DNA of 64,000 nt from Verrucomicrobia bacterium LW23. Lineage in GTDB: Bacteria > Verrucomicrobiota > Verrucomicrobiia > Methylacidiphilales > UBA1321. The notes under the pieces were generated by a model, which saw only the letters and a list, made by a program, of their open reading frames with translations, was not told the DNA's origin and made no database searches. The stretch is from assembly GCA_003054695.1 (NCBI GenBank), contig QAZA01000023.1, positions 80,545 through 144,544 of the forward strand. Reading direction: 5' to 3'. The position numbers and the translations under genes were made by a program. This document shows positions 1 through 8,623 of this stretch, piece by piece; within the stretch, counting starts at the first letter, position 1; every line of letters begins with the position of its first letter.

Positions 1-1
1 C

Positions 2-1123
2 GCCACCACCCTCGGCGAGGGCAGCGTCAAGATCCACACCGTGGAGCACCTGCTCTCCGCCCTCCGCGGCTTCGGTATCGACAACGCGCTGATTGAACTG
101 GACGCCAACGAACCGCCCATCGGCGACGGCTCCGGCCGCATTTACGCGGAGCTGCTGACGGCCGCCGGCAGCATGGAGCAGGACGCCGTCGTCACGTTTT
201 ACGAGCTGCGCGACCCCGTTCGCGTTACCGGCAAGGACGGCGCCTACATGGTGGCCTGGCCCAGTGACAAATTTGAAGTGGCCGCGACCAACGCCAACCA
301 CCTGGGCAAGCACACGCAGTTCCTCAACTACACGCTGGACACCGCCACCTACGCCAGGGAGATTGCCCAGGCGCGCACCTTTGTGTTTTACGAAGAAGTG
401 CAAGTGCTTCAGGAAAAAGGGCTTATCAAGGGCGGCAGCATCGAGAACGCTATCGTCATCCAGGGCGACACCATTGTGTGCCGCGAGCCCCTGCGCTACC
501 AGGACGAGTTTGTGCGCCACAAAATCCTGGACATCATTGGCGACCTCGCGCTCTTTCCCCAGCGGCTAAAGGCCAGCATCTATGCAAGCAAGCCCAGCCA
601 CGCCCTGAATGTGGAGCTGGCCAAGGCGATCCAGAAGCAGTATCGCGCCTATGTCTCCGGGCTGATGCCGATCGAGAACATCCCGATGGGCGAGGGCGGG
701 CTGGATATCAATGAGGTGATGAAGATCCTGCCGCACCGTTACCCCTTCCTCCTGGTGGATCGCGTGGTGAAGTTTGAGGGGCAGACGAAGGCGATCGGCC
801 AGAAATCTGTCACCATCAACGAGCCGTTTTTCCAGGGCCACTTCCCCAGCCACCCGATTATGCCCGGTGTGCTGCAGGTGGAGGCGATGGCCCAGGTGGC
901 GAGCATCCTGCTGCTGCGCGCCAGCGAAAGCCCCGGCAAAATCGGCTACTTTATGAGCGCCGACAAAGTGAAATTCCGCCGCCCCGTAGTGCCCGGCGAC
1001 GTGCTGATGATTAACGTGGAGCTTACCAAAGCCCGCGGCAAAATCGGCAAAGCCAACGGCTTCTGCACCGTCAACGGCGACATCGTCAGCGAAGGCGAGC
1101 TGATGTTTGCGCTTATCGGCTAA
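2..1123 (+). CDS. lpxC/fabZ: Bifunctional LpxC / FabZ (5' end outside window)
   Basis: Fusion of UDP-3-O-acyl-N-acetylglucosamine deacetylase (committed step of lipid A synthesis) with (3R)-hydroxyacyl-ACP dehydratase (fatty acid elongation). The frame is open from base 2, so the true start lies upstream; roughly the first 65 LpxC residues are missing. LpxC hallmarks are visible: TVEHLLSAL (base and zinc ligand) at the window edge, HKILDIIGDLAL (zinc His and Asp) and SHALN (catalytic His). The FabZ half begins near base 710 with KILPHRYPFLLVDR and has the active-site segment GHFPSHPIMPGVLQVEAMAQ with its His and Glu. The fusion links acyl supply to lipid A synthesis. lpxA follows after a repeat-filled gap. 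Confidence 0.96.
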   Translation, partial: ATTLGEGSVKIHTVEHLLSALRGFGIDNALIELDANEPPIGDGSGRIYAELLTAAGSMEQDAVVTFYELRDPVRVTGKDGAYMVAWPSDKFEVAATNANHLGKHTQFLNYTLDTATYAREIAQARTFVFYEEVQVLQEKGLIKGGSIENAIVIQGDTIVCREPLRYQDEFVRHKILDIIGDLALFPQRLKASIYASKPSHALNVELAKAIQKQYRAYVSGLMPIENIPMGEGGLDINEVMKILPHRYPFLLVDRVVKFEGQTKAIGQKSVTINEPFFQGHFPSHPIMPGVLQVEAMAQVASILLLRASESPGKIGYFMSADKVKFRRPVVPGDVLMINVELTKARGKIGKANGFCTVNGDIVSEGELMFALIG

Positions 1124-1163
1124 GCGCCGTGCGCCGGCCGAGCGGGCGGGTAGCAGGGAAGGA

Positions 1164-1472
1164 GAGGGTTTAACCACGAATCTCACGAGTGACACGAATA
1201 TTTCGGAGGGGAAATCAGGGATTTTTTTAACCACGGATCACACAGATCACACGGAATTTACGGAGGGGACGAATGGGGAAAAGGGTTCCTTCACAATGCC
1301 ACTTCCTCCGCAAGATTCGTGTCATTCGTGATTAAATAATCCCCTTTCCTCCCCTCCGCAAATTCCGTGTGATCCGTGTAATCCGTGGTTAATAAACTCC
1401 CCATTCCCCGTTTCCTCCCCTCACCTCCCCCATTCGTGCGATTCGTGTAATTCGTGGTTAAATAATCCCCGT
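1164..1472. repeat. Cluster of 'accacggattacac'-type intergenic repeats
   Basis: Five related units fill the lpxC/fabZ-lpxA gap. Two read forward (about 1169-1212 and 1229-1276, starting ttaaccacgaat and ttaaccacggatc, ending near ggaggggaa). Three read in reverse (about 1314-1340, 1356-1402 and 1430-1470, ending cgtggttaaataatcccc or similar). Each unit holds short direct subrepeats of cacgaat or cacggat. Forward and reverse units could pair into long hairpins. Related fragments recur at 15380-15426, 34256-34300, 34540-34625 and near 53090-53115. No coding signal is seen. Confidence 0.85.
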
Positions 1473-1572
1473 TCATCTTTCGCCTTGTATGTAAGTGTGG
1501 ACGCGATAAGAAGGTAGCCACCCACCCCCCGTAAAGAAAGAGTCCGCCTTGCACCTCCCCCGCACTAATCCC

Positions 1573-2340
1573 ATGATCCACCCCACCGCGATAATCGACC
1601 ACTCCGCCGAGCTTGGTGTGGATGTGGAGGTGGGGCCGTACTGCGTGATAGGCGCGGCGGTGCAGATTGGCGACGGCTGCCGGCTGCTCAGCCACGTCTC
1701 CATCCAGGGGCCCGTCACCATCGGGCCGGAGAACATCTTCCATCCCTTCACCGTCATCGGCGCACGCACGCAGGATTTGAAGTACACGGCGGAGCCCACG
1801 TTCCTCTCCATCGGCGCCGGCAACAACTTCCGCGAGTTCACCACCGTGCACCGCGCCACCGCCCCCGGCAATTACACCCGCATTGGCAACAACAACAACT
1901 TCCTGGCCTACAGCCACGTAGCGCACGACTGCATTGTGGGCGACGGCTGCATCTTCTCCAACAACGGCACGCTGGCCGGGCACGTTACGGTGGACGACTA
2001 CTCCATCATCTCCGGGCTCAGCGCCGTGCACCAGCATTGCCGCCTGGGCACGCTCAGTTTTGTTGGCGGCTGCACCAAAATAGTGCAGGACGTACCGCCC
2101 TACTTCATCGCCGACGGCAACCCTGCTGCCATGCGCGCCGTCAACGTCGTAGGCCTGCAACGCCACGGCTACACCGCTGAGCAGATTACGGACATCCGCA
2201 ACGCCTACCGCATCCTCTACGACAAGACCCTCAACACCACCCAGGCCGTCGATAAGCTCGAAGCCGAGTACCCGGACACCGAGCACATCCGCGTCCTCAT
2301 CGCTTTCGTCCGCACGTCCGCCCGCGGCATCATCCGCTAA
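1573..2340 (+). CDS. lpxA: UDP-N-acetylglucosamine acyltransferase LpxA
   Basis: First enzyme of lipid A synthesis: it moves a 3-hydroxyacyl chain from ACP to UDP-GlcNAc in the cytoplasm. The 255-residue product is a left-handed beta-helix of hexapeptide repeats, and the catalytic region reads YSHVAHDCIVGDGC with the expected His. I chose ATG 1573 because LpxA proteins begin MIHPTAII; an in-frame TTG at 1549 would add eight residues with no family support. No clear Shine-Dalgarno is visible. It lies in the same orientation as lpxC/fabZ and is convergent with the photolyase, overlapping its stop by four bases. Confidence 0.97.
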   Translation: MIHPTAIIDHSAELGVDVEVGPYCVIGAAVQIGDGCRLLSHVSIQGPVTIGPENIFHPFTVIGARTQDLKYTAEPTFLSIGAGNNFREFTTVHRATAPGNYTRIGNNNNFLAYSHVAHDCIVGDGCIFSNNGTLAGHVTVDDYSIISGLSAVHQHCRLGTLSFVGGCTKIVQDVPPYFIADGNPAAMRAVNVVGLQRHGYTAEQITDIRNAYRILYDKTLNTTQAVDKLEAEYPDTEHIRVLIAFVRTSARGIIR

Positions 2341-4016
2341 TCCTCCGCGTCGGCGCCCCCCTCCCGCTCCCCGCGCAGTGTTGCAAAGGCGTCCAGCGCC
2401 GCCTTGCGGGCGGCGGCGTGGTCCACAATCGGGTGCGGGTAGGTGGTGCCGAGGGTGATTCCCGCATGGCGCAGCAGGTCCGGCGCAACGTCCCACGGGT
2501 GGTGGATGTGCTTGTCACTCAGCGCCTTAAGCTCAGGCACCCACCGCCGTATGTATGCGGCGCCCGGGTCAAACTTCTCGCCCTGCGTTATGGGGTTAAA
2601 GATGCGAAAATAGGGCGCGGCATCCGCCCCGCAGCCGGCGGACCACTGCCAGCCCAGCGTGTTCTGCGCCAGGTCCGCATCCACCAGCGTGTCCCAAAAC
2701 CACTGGGCGCCCGCCTGCCAGGGCAGCAGCAAATGCTTCACCAGAAACGACGCCGTGATCATCCGCACGCGGTTATGCATCCAGCCGGTGGCCCACAGCT
2801 CGCGCATGCCCGCATCCACCATCGGGTAGCCCGTGCGGCCGCGAGTCCACGCCAGGTAGCGGCGGCGGGCCTCGTCGCCTGGGGAGGCGGCGGCCGCCTG
2901 CGACTTCGCGGGCGCCATGCGGTCGCATTCGCGCAGGTGGGCGGGGCTTTGCGGATCGCTTACATCCGCTGCCACGTTGGGTAAAGCGCCGGGCGGCACG
3001 GGCATCCAGGGAAAGCGCCTAAAATCTTCGACCAGCGGCTCCACGGCCGTGTGGGGAAAGTGACAGAGCAGGTGATGCGAGAACTCCCGCCAGCCCAGCT
3101 CTGTCACAAACTGCCAGCGCGTCCAGCTCTCCGAGGCAATCCCGCGCTCTTGGGCAGCGACCCGCACCGCATGCCACACCTGGCGCGGACTGATCTCCCC
3201 AAAGTGCAGGTGAGGCGAAAGGCGCGAGGTTCCTGCATCGCCCGGAAAGTCGCGGCGCTCCGTGTAGCTCAGCAACCTGCTCTCCGTAAAGCGCTGCAAC
3301 GCCGCGCTCGCCCCGGCCTCGCCGGGCTGCCACACTCGGGAAAATCGCCGCGCCCAGTCGACATGCGGCAACAGCGCCAGATCCGCCAGTGAGGCGGAGG
3401 CAGGCCAGCCGTTGCCGGCCGTCGCCGGCAGGTCTCCGGGGCGCGGCCCCTCGCAAGGCGCCTCCGGTGGCGTAAGGGTAAGGCAATGGCGCCAGAACGG
3501 CGTGAAGACGCGGAAAGGGCGGCCGCTCTTGTTGCGAACGCGGGGGTCCCACGGCTCGTAAAGCAGTGCCGTGCAAAAGCTTCGGGCATGCACGGGCGGC
3601 CCCGCGCTTTCGCCCGCGGGGCCGGGGAGCCCGTCGCGCAGCCGCGCCTTGATCTCCTTGTCGCGCATCAGTGCCGCGGGTTCGTAGCGGCGGTTCCACA
3701 GCACCGTGTCCGCGCCGGTTTGCCGAATCAACTCGCGCAGCACCGCCAGGGAGGACCGCGCCTCGGCTGGCCCGTGCGGAGCGACAACGCGCAGGATCAG
3801 CCGGCTGCCCGCCTCGCGCAGCGCGCCCTCCAGCGCCAGCAGCGAGTGATGCAGCCACCAGCGCGAAGCGGCACCGGGCGGCCACTCCCCCTCCTCCTGC
3901 GGCGCATGGATGTAGAGGGGGATGACGGGGGCGCCGGTGCGGACGGCGGCGGCAAGCGCCGAGTTGTCCCGCAGGCGCAGATCCTGCCGAAACCACACGA
4001 TAACAGGAGGTTGCAT
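2337..4016 (-). CDS. phrB: Deoxyribodipyrimidine photolyase (class I)
   Basis: Light-driven repair of cyclobutane pyrimidine dimers. The 559-residue protein starts with the antenna-domain motif IVWFRQDLRLRDNSAL. The FAD-binding C-terminal half carries RTGYPMVDAGMRELWATGWM, HNRVRMITASFLVKHLL and NTLGWQWSAGCGADAAPYFR, all hallmarks of class I photolyases. The start is ATG 4016, with an aaagg-like sequence just upstream. It is convergent with lpxA and downstream, in the same direction, of the DUF5069 gene, from which a terminator separates it. A cryptochrome role cannot be excluded by eye. Confidence 0.95.
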   Translation of the reverse strand: MQPPVIVWFRQDLRLRDNSALAAAVRTGAPVIPLYIHAPQEEGEWPPGAASRWWLHHSLLALEGALREAGSRLILRVVAPHGPAEARSSLAVLRELIRQTGADTVLWNRRYEPAALMRDKEIKARLRDGLPGPAGESAGPPVHARSFCTALLYEPWDPRVRNKSGRPFRVFTPFWRHCLTLTPPEAPCEGPRPGDLPATAGNGWPASASLADLALLPHVDWARRFSRVWQPGEAGASAALQRFTESRLLSYTERRDFPGDAGTSRLSPHLHFGEISPRQVWHAVRVAAQERGIASESWTRWQFVTELGWREFSHHLLCHFPHTAVEPLVEDFRRFPWMPVPPGALPNVAADVSDPQSPAHLRECDRMAPAKSQAAAASPGDEARRRYLAWTRGRTGYPMVDAGMRELWATGWMHNRVRMITASFLVKHLLLPWQAGAQWFWDTLVDADLAQNTLGWQWSAGCGADAAPYFRIFNPITQGEKFDPGAAYIRRWVPELKALSDKHIHHPWDVAPDLLRHAGITLGTTYPHPIVDHAAARKAALDAFATLRGEREGGADAED

Positions 4017-4150
4017 GGCCTTTTGGTTGAGCCCTGGGCTATAGCCTTTAGGAGGCGCGCGTTTGCTTGCCTAAGCAGTTATGCAGGCAACTACTTTGCC
4101 GGGTAAACCAATCCGTATTGGAAAAATTTTGATCTCTGTAAAATTTCACT

Positions 4151-4184
4151 AAAAATCCTCACGCATCGGTCGAAGCGTAAGGAT
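4151..4184 (-). terminator. Rho-independent terminator of the DUF5069 gene
   Basis: On the minus strand a 10-bp stem (atccttacgc pairing with gcgtgaggat, one mismatch; arms at 4175-4184 and 4155-4164) is followed by five T residues. It begins eight bases after the stop of the gene ending at 4192. Confidence 0.75.
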
Positions 4185-4191
4185 ATCCAGC

Positions 4192-4764
4192 CTACCGGCT
4201 CGACGGATTTTTGACGTACTCGACAATAGCCGCGGTATCCTCCCCCGCGCGCCAGACTTCGCGCAAAAAGGTCGGAAGCTCCAGCCGGTGCTCGGCAAAA
4301 AAATGACGATCTCCGGCGCACCCATACATCAGCTCGTCGGGCAACTGCCCGCGCAGCTTGGCTCTGGCCTTCATTATCAGGCGCGGCAGCCAGCTTATGC
4401 CGTCCACAGCGGCGCTTTTGGCGGGAAAGTCGGCAAGCGCATAGCGCCCGGCGGGAAGCACCCCATCCTGCACCTTTGTAAAATACTCGTGGCGAACGGT
4501 TTGTACAGCAAGAACCGTTGCCCACACGGGCTCCCCGTAGTTCGCGTTGTCCTCCACAAAGTCGTAAATCTCCTGGGCGCGAAAGCCCATGGCTTCAAGC
4601 TGGGCAACCTCAGCCGCGCTAAAGAGGGCGGAGGCGCCACGCGTTCCACCGGAAAAACGCTCCAGGCCAAGTGTAAAGAGCGTGTGGAAAAGGTCCTGCC
4701 AGGCAGCGGAGGTGCCAGAAGCGGAGCCCACGGCGGCAGCGGATGCGGAGGAAGGTTGGGACAT
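4192..4764 (-). CDS. DUF5069 family protein
   Basis: A 190-residue protein of unknown function. The C-terminal half matches the DUF5069 pattern: an LPRLIMKARAKL segment, a GCAGDRHFF segment and a terminal FLREVW...IVEYVK helix. The N-terminal ~80 residues have a helical region (FHTLFTLGLERF, QEIYDFVEDNANYGEP). I chose ATG 4764 because a GGGGGG run sits just upstream; an upstream in-frame ATG at 4872 would add an unsupported 36-residue extension. It is monocistronic by appearance, with its own terminator. Confidence 0.8.
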   Translation of the reverse strand: MSQPSSASAAAVGSASGTSAAWQDLFHTLFTLGLERFSGGTRGASALFSAAEVAQLEAMGFRAQEIYDFVEDNANYGEPVWATVLAVQTVRHEYFTKVQDGVLPAGRYALADFPAKSAAVDGISWLPRLIMKARAKLRGQLPDELMYGCAGDRHFFAEHRLELPTFLREVWRAGEDTAAIVEYVKNPSSR

Positions 4765-5069
4765 ATCCCCCCACAATAGGCGGATGCGCGGGGAAAGCAA
4801 ATCCCGTCGCACGGGGGCGCGGGCTGTCGCAAAGAATTGTGCGGCAGGCACCACAGATGTCCCTGGGTACATGGCATACTGCGTGCATGGGATGGATAAG
4901 CATCCGCTGGCCAGACGTTATGATGGAAGCACATGTGTTAACAATAAATGTAAAAAAGTGATGGTTACGGAGTATGACGAGTGATTTCCTATCGCAAGGG
5001 AATGCATCTGCATTTAATATAGGTAATAAGCAGTACGAAATGGTGTGGATGGGAAGAGAAACGCTTAAC

Positions 5070-5105
5070 ATGTAGATACAACAGCCGCTCACTTGTAGAT
5101 ACAAG
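5070..5105. promoter_or_regulatory. Two AraR-box-like operators
   Basis: Two near-identical dyads, atgtagatacaa (5070-5081) and cttgtagatacaag (5092-5105), repeat at 23 bp, about two helical turns. The second is a perfect 6-2-6 inverted repeat. The form TTGTA-N2-TACAA resembles the Bacillus AraR box. The gene at 5437 encodes a GntR-DNA-binding plus LacI-sensor protein, the same architecture as AraR, so autoregulation is likely. The sites are about 330-370 bases upstream of that gene, so control of another promoter in the gap is possible. Confidence 0.6.
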
Positions 5106-5183
5106 ACTCCCCTGCGTTTTGGTCTCCATTTTGCAACATAAGCCTCGATCGAATCCGCATAGCTATAAATGAGCGTCTAACTG

Positions 5184-5193
5184 TTGTATACAT
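5184..5193. promoter_or_regulatory. Third AraR-box-like half-palindrome
   Basis: ttgtatacat contains the perfect palindrome TGTATACA, sharing the TGTA/TACA half-sites of the dyads at 5070-5105 but without the two-base spacer. It may be an auxiliary site for the same regulator. Confidence 0.35.
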
Positions 5194-5436
5194 CACCTTA
5201 CATTTGAATCCCATTGCATGATTATTTAAAAATTTTATTGCTTTTGCTTAGGTTTATAAGGAATTACAAAAGGACGCATTTGCACCAGTTGCTTTGCCAC
5301 CGTTCCAGTACCCGCGATAATTTAACCCCGCTTATTGATCCAGCGTAGTACATCCCTCCCCCCCATCCCGCCCCACGCTACGCCTTTCCACTGTGTTGAA
5401 TCCCGCTCGTGCCGCCAGGTTCAGGCCGTATTTCCT

Positions 5437-6579
5437 ATGACTCCCTCCCCCCATTCCACCTCGGACTCCGGCCGCTATACGGCGCGGCAGACGGTAGCTG
5501 CCACGCTTACCCGGGAGATTATGGAGGGACTCTACTCACCGGCGCTCTCGCTGCCCTCGGAGCACCAGCTGTGTCAGCGCTTTGGCGTCAGCCGCGTTAC
5601 CGTGCGGCTTGCACTGGGGGATTTGCAGAACCGCGGGCTGATTTACCGCCGCCACGGCAAGGGCACCTTTGTGCATCCCCCCACGCAAAAACCGATGAAA
5701 TCGGTGGGTATGATGGTGTTGGACACCAGCGTAGCGGCATGGAGTGAGATCGGCTGCCTCATTCGCGGCGCTTTCCGCCACCTGGGAGGCCGCGGCGCGC
5801 ACCTGGTCATGCTCGGTTCCGGGCCGTCCACCTGGGCGCCGGAGGTGCTGCAAACGCTCAGCGGCGTTATTGTGGTGCATGCCGGCGTGTCTCCGGACGA
5901 CCTGGCCGGCCTTCGCCAGCGCTCCCTCCCCTTCGTCATCCTCGATCCCTTTGACAACACGCTGAAACCCGCGCTGCGCCTGGGCATGGAGGCGGCCGCC
6001 GTCTCCCTGACCTACCGCCTGCTGGAGCTGGGGCACCGCCGTTTTGTCATGCTTACCACCGGCACCCCCCTTGATACCCTGCGCACCAAAGGCGTCCAGA
6101 CCGCCCTGCACGCCGAGGGCCTGAGCCAGGACACCCTGCGTGTGGAGTTTTGCGGCGCGGACGGCGAGAACGTGGACTCCATCCTGAGCACCCTGTTTGC
6201 CCCCCTTGCCGCCGCCCATGCCGGCGGCGACGGCGACAGCCCCGCCCTGTGCGCCGCGGCCGATGCCGAGCTGCCCACGGCGCTGATTGCCTGCAGCCAG
6301 ATGCTGGGCCTGCACGCCTGGATGACCGCGCATCGCCTAGGCATCGCCGTGCCGGAGGAGCTCAGCATCGGCGCCTTTCTTGCCGACGGCGCCGAGCAGG
6401 TGCGCGGGCTCTCGGGCATTCAGGGCGGCTTTGCCACCAGCGGCGCCGCCGCGGCGGAGCGCCTGGAGCACGCGTTTCTCCACGGCACCCCGCTGGAGAG
6501 CTGGGACGTTGGCCACCAGCTGGTGGATGGCAACACCCTGGGCCCCCGGGGCAAGCCCAGGGCCGGGCAAGCGGGTTGA
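5437..6579 (+). CDS. AraR-type GntR/LacI-family transcriptional regulator
   Basis: A 380-residue cytoplasmic transcription factor. Residues ~10-75 form a GntR winged helix-turn-helix (LTREIMEGLYSPALSLPSEH, RFGVSRVTVRLALGDLQNRG, IYRRHGKGTFV). From ~85 onward it is a periplasmic-binding-protein-like sensor of the LacI type, starting SVGMMVLDT and ending in the ELSIGAFLADG region, so it probably senses a sugar. I chose ATG 5437; a TTG at 5335 would add 34 residues with no domain similarity. No strong Shine-Dalgarno is visible. AraR-box-like palindromes lie upstream. No sugar operon sits next to it, so its targets are probably elsewhere. Confidence 0.9.
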   Translation: MTPSPHSTSDSGRYTARQTVAATLTREIMEGLYSPALSLPSEHQLCQRFGVSRVTVRLALGDLQNRGLIYRRHGKGTFVHPPTQKPMKSVGMMVLDTSVAAWSEIGCLIRGAFRHLGGRGAHLVMLGSGPSTWAPEVLQTLSGVIVVHAGVSPDDLAGLRQRSLPFVILDPFDNTLKPALRLGMEAAAVSLTYRLLELGHRRFVMLTTGTPLDTLRTKGVQTALHAEGLSQDTLRVEFCGADGENVDSILSTLFAPLAAAHAGGDGDSPALCAAADAELPTALIACSQMLGLHAWMTAHRLGIAVPEELSIGAFLADGAEQVRGLSGIQGGFATSGAAAAERLEHAFLHGTPLESWDVGHQLVDGNTLGPRGKPRAGQAG

Positions 6580-6956
6580 TCGTGGACTTGGTCTCATACC
6601 CGCGTGCACGCGATGCGCGAGAGCCGGCGCCTTTACTGCAGGGACCGGATTGTTTTGTCCTCCGGTGAATTTTACAGATATTTGGATTTTGGACTGGAAA
6701 AATCAGAGTGCTCGTGCACAATACTCTTATCTAATCCATCTACCCATGGCCGACGAGCCGGTTACCAAATAATAACTCGCGCAGCCGCTTCTTTTGGGCT
6801 ATCTTTTTATTCAGATCACAAAACGGAGCAAGATCCTAAATTTATTTCTAACCTGGCCGAAGTAACGAGCAGGTCGTATTGGATCGGGTTATTTCCAGGC
6901 GCTATTCCCTCTCCCCAGCCGTACCCCCAAGGTCGAATACTCCAGGAGAACTTGCC
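6580..6956. other. Intergenic region, no gene seen
   Basis: About 375 bases between the regulator and the small gene at 6957. The middle (about 6660-6900) is AT-richer than its surroundings and may hold the promoter of the small gene, but I cannot point to a confident -35/-10 pair. Open frames here lack ribosome-binding sites. Confidence 0.5.
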
Positions 6957-7151
6957 ATGTCTACCGTCAAACTCCCCCCCCTCAAGATTCAGGACTCCAC
7001 CCGCGTTCGCGTCAGCGCGAGCGGAGAGCCGCTCTGGATCGACTTTGACCACCCGCTCATCAAGCGGGCCACACTGCTGCGCAAACAAGGGCGCAAGCAG
7101 GAGGCGGAGATGTGCCTCTTCTCGTACTTCAAGCAGTACACAGACTCCTGA
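6957..7151 (+). CDS. Small hypothetical protein, 64 aa
   Basis: I do not recognise this protein. ATG 6957 is preceded by a good Shine-Dalgarno (aggaga at about 6944-6949, eight bases away), the main reason to call the gene. The product begins MSTVKLPPLKIQ and is basic and charged (KRATLLRKQGRKQEAEM), with a predicted helical C-terminal half and no signal peptide or membrane segment. The helix-turn-helix-like tail resembles one TPR-type hairpin. Codon use fits the high-GC genome. It is isolated, with about 375 bases upstream and 260 downstream before the next gene. Confidence 0.6.
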   Translation: MSTVKLPPLKIQDSTRVRVSASGEPLWIDFDHPLIKRATLLRKQGRKQEAEMCLFSYFKQYTDS

Positions 7152-7413
7152 TGCCGTGGCGTCGCAGGTGGAGAGCCGTCGTATTCCTGAGTCCGTACAG
7201 ATGCGGGATTAAGTACAGCCAGACACGCAGAGCCTCCGGCCTTCCGATACTCTTCACCCAGGCCATACGCCCGGCTCGCGCCCTGGGCTATAGGCTTTCG
7301 CGCCTGCGGCGCTTCGTTGGATGCCGTGACTGCACGCCCGCCGGCGCATCAATTTAGCGGTGTACCCTTAACGCGGCTTGCGGTGCGCCGTCGATACGGT
7401 ACGCTATACGACT

Positions 7414-8157
7414 GTGCCTTCCGACGTCGACACACCCCCCCGCACCCCCGCGACTGCCGCCGGCCCCGGCCGGATGTGCCCGGATTGCCGTACGCGGCCG
7501 GGCCTGCGCGAGTGCGTGGCGTTTGAGGCCGAGGACCCGTCAAGCGTCACCATGCTATCCGACGACAGCTCGCTGACCTTTTACTGCCGCGGGTGCTACA
7601 CGGCGTGGGGCCTGCCCTACCGCGTGCTGCGCCAGTTTGGCGGCACGGGCGACATGCGCGACACTCCCGTCGCGGAGCTGCCCGACTTCCCGGCCGGCAC
7701 CCGCTGCATCTACTGCGACGCCGCGCCCGCCGAAGTGCTCTCCGGCGCGGACCACATGCTGATTTGCACAGGGGAGCCCTCGTACCTCACCTACACCGGC
7801 CGCGCCCTGTGCAAGCCGTGCCATCAGTGGGAGTCGACGCTCTTCTTTGCCCGCATGGCGCAAACCGGCATCCACGGCCTGCACGAGGTGCGCACCCTCA
7901 AGGCGGAGGTGGTGCGCGAGATGCAATGCATGCGCCTGCTTGCTCCGCAAGAGCGCGACGCACGCAAGGCCGAGGCGAATCACCTGCGCGACGAACACCC
8001 CGAAAGCGTAAGCGAAGCGCTACGCGTTAAGGCGGAGGCGCACACCCGGCTGGTGCGCGAGGTAACCGCCGCCACCGCTACCGGACGAGTCGCGCTCCCC
8101 CCTACTCCAGATCCGCGTACAGCTCCAGCAGATTTCCCTCGGGATCCGTCACCGTAA
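7414..8157 (+). CDS. Cysteine-rich hypothetical protein with zinc-ribbon-like pairs
   Basis: Unrecognised soluble protein of about 247 residues. It has CPDC near the start paired with CRGC about 60 residues later, then CIYC paired with CKPC. These look like two zinc-knuckle modules. The last ~80 residues are charged and helical (EVVREMQCMRLL, QERDARKAEANHLRDEH), possibly a coiled coil. I take GTG 7414 as start; TTG 7378 and ATG 7474 (just before CPDC) are alternatives and no Shine-Dalgarno decides. Its last 56 bases overlap the convergent VOC gene, and the last ~20 codons are Pro/Ala-rich and read across that gene, so the 3' end may be extended by chance. Confidence 0.6.
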   Translation: MPSDVDTPPRTPATAAGPGRMCPDCRTRPGLRECVAFEAEDPSSVTMLSDDSSLTFYCRGCYTAWGLPYRVLRQFGGTGDMRDTPVAELPDFPAGTRCIYCDAAPAEVLSGADHMLICTGEPSYLTYTGRALCKPCHQWESTLFFARMAQTGIHGLHEVRTLKAEVVREMQCMRLLAPQERDARKAEANHLRDEHPESVSEALRVKAEAHTRLVREVTAATATGRVALPPTPDPRTAPADFPRDPSP

Positions 8158-8500
8158 CGGTACGGATGCCCCAGGGCGCATCCTGAATCTGATCCAGCGC
8201 GTGCGCCCCATTGGCGATAATGCGTTGCGCCTCCCTCTCAAACTCCACAACGGACGTGTAGATGATGGCGAGGCTGAACGTCCCGTTGGTGCCACGCGGG
8301 TAGGAGAGCGCATGCGGAAACAGCTCCTCCAGCTTGTCGCGCTGGTACAGCGCCAGCCGACACGACCCGGTAACAAAGCTGGCATACGGGCTCCCCGGCG
8401 AGTAGCGCTTGATGGGAAATCCCACAACGTCGCGATAGAACGAGACCATGCGGTCCATGTCCCTCACAAAAAGGCTGATCATCTCCAACTTGCCGGGCAT
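8102..8500 (-). CDS. VOC (glyoxalase/bleomycin-resistance) family protein
   Basis: A 132-residue single-copy VOC protein. It opens with EMISLFVRDMDRMVSFYRDV, the usual first beta-alpha unit, and ends with TVTDPEGNLLELYADLE, the family's typical final strand with the metal-binding Glu position. Family members bind a divalent metal and act as lyases, dioxygenases or drug-binding proteins; the substrate cannot be told here. It normally works as a dimer. The gene is convergent with, and overlaps, the Cys-rich gene. Confidence 0.85.
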   Translation of the reverse strand: MPGKLEMISLFVRDMDRMVSFYRDVVGFPIKRYSPGSPYASFVTGSCRLALYQRDKLEELFPHALSYPRGTNGTFSLAIIYTSVVEFEREAQRIIANGAHALDQIQDAPWGIRTVTVTDPEGNLLELYADLE

Positions 8501-8623
8501 AGGGATTAGACGAGTTACAACACAAAAATTGATTTCCAGCGTGAGACTTCGCCTTGGCCTCTGTTCCCCCCGCGACGGCCCCCGCAGGGCCGTCAGCTAC
8601 AGGGATCCAACGCCCCGCGTTGG

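Larger units (their letters stand above)
4765..5436. other. AT-rich intergenic region between divergent genes
   Basis: About 670 bases between the DUF5069 gene and the regulator. From about 4900 to 5330 it is clearly AT-richer than the surrounding genes, with runs such as gattatttaaaaatttta. It holds three operator-like palindromes (separate entries). I see no convincing coding frame; the open frames here lack ribosome-binding sites and recognisable domains. Confidence 0.6.

Noticed and set aside
8574..8594. Terminator after the ACT-domain gene
   Set aside because: A GC-rich 8-bp stem is present but no T-run follows, so I note it only as a stem-loop.
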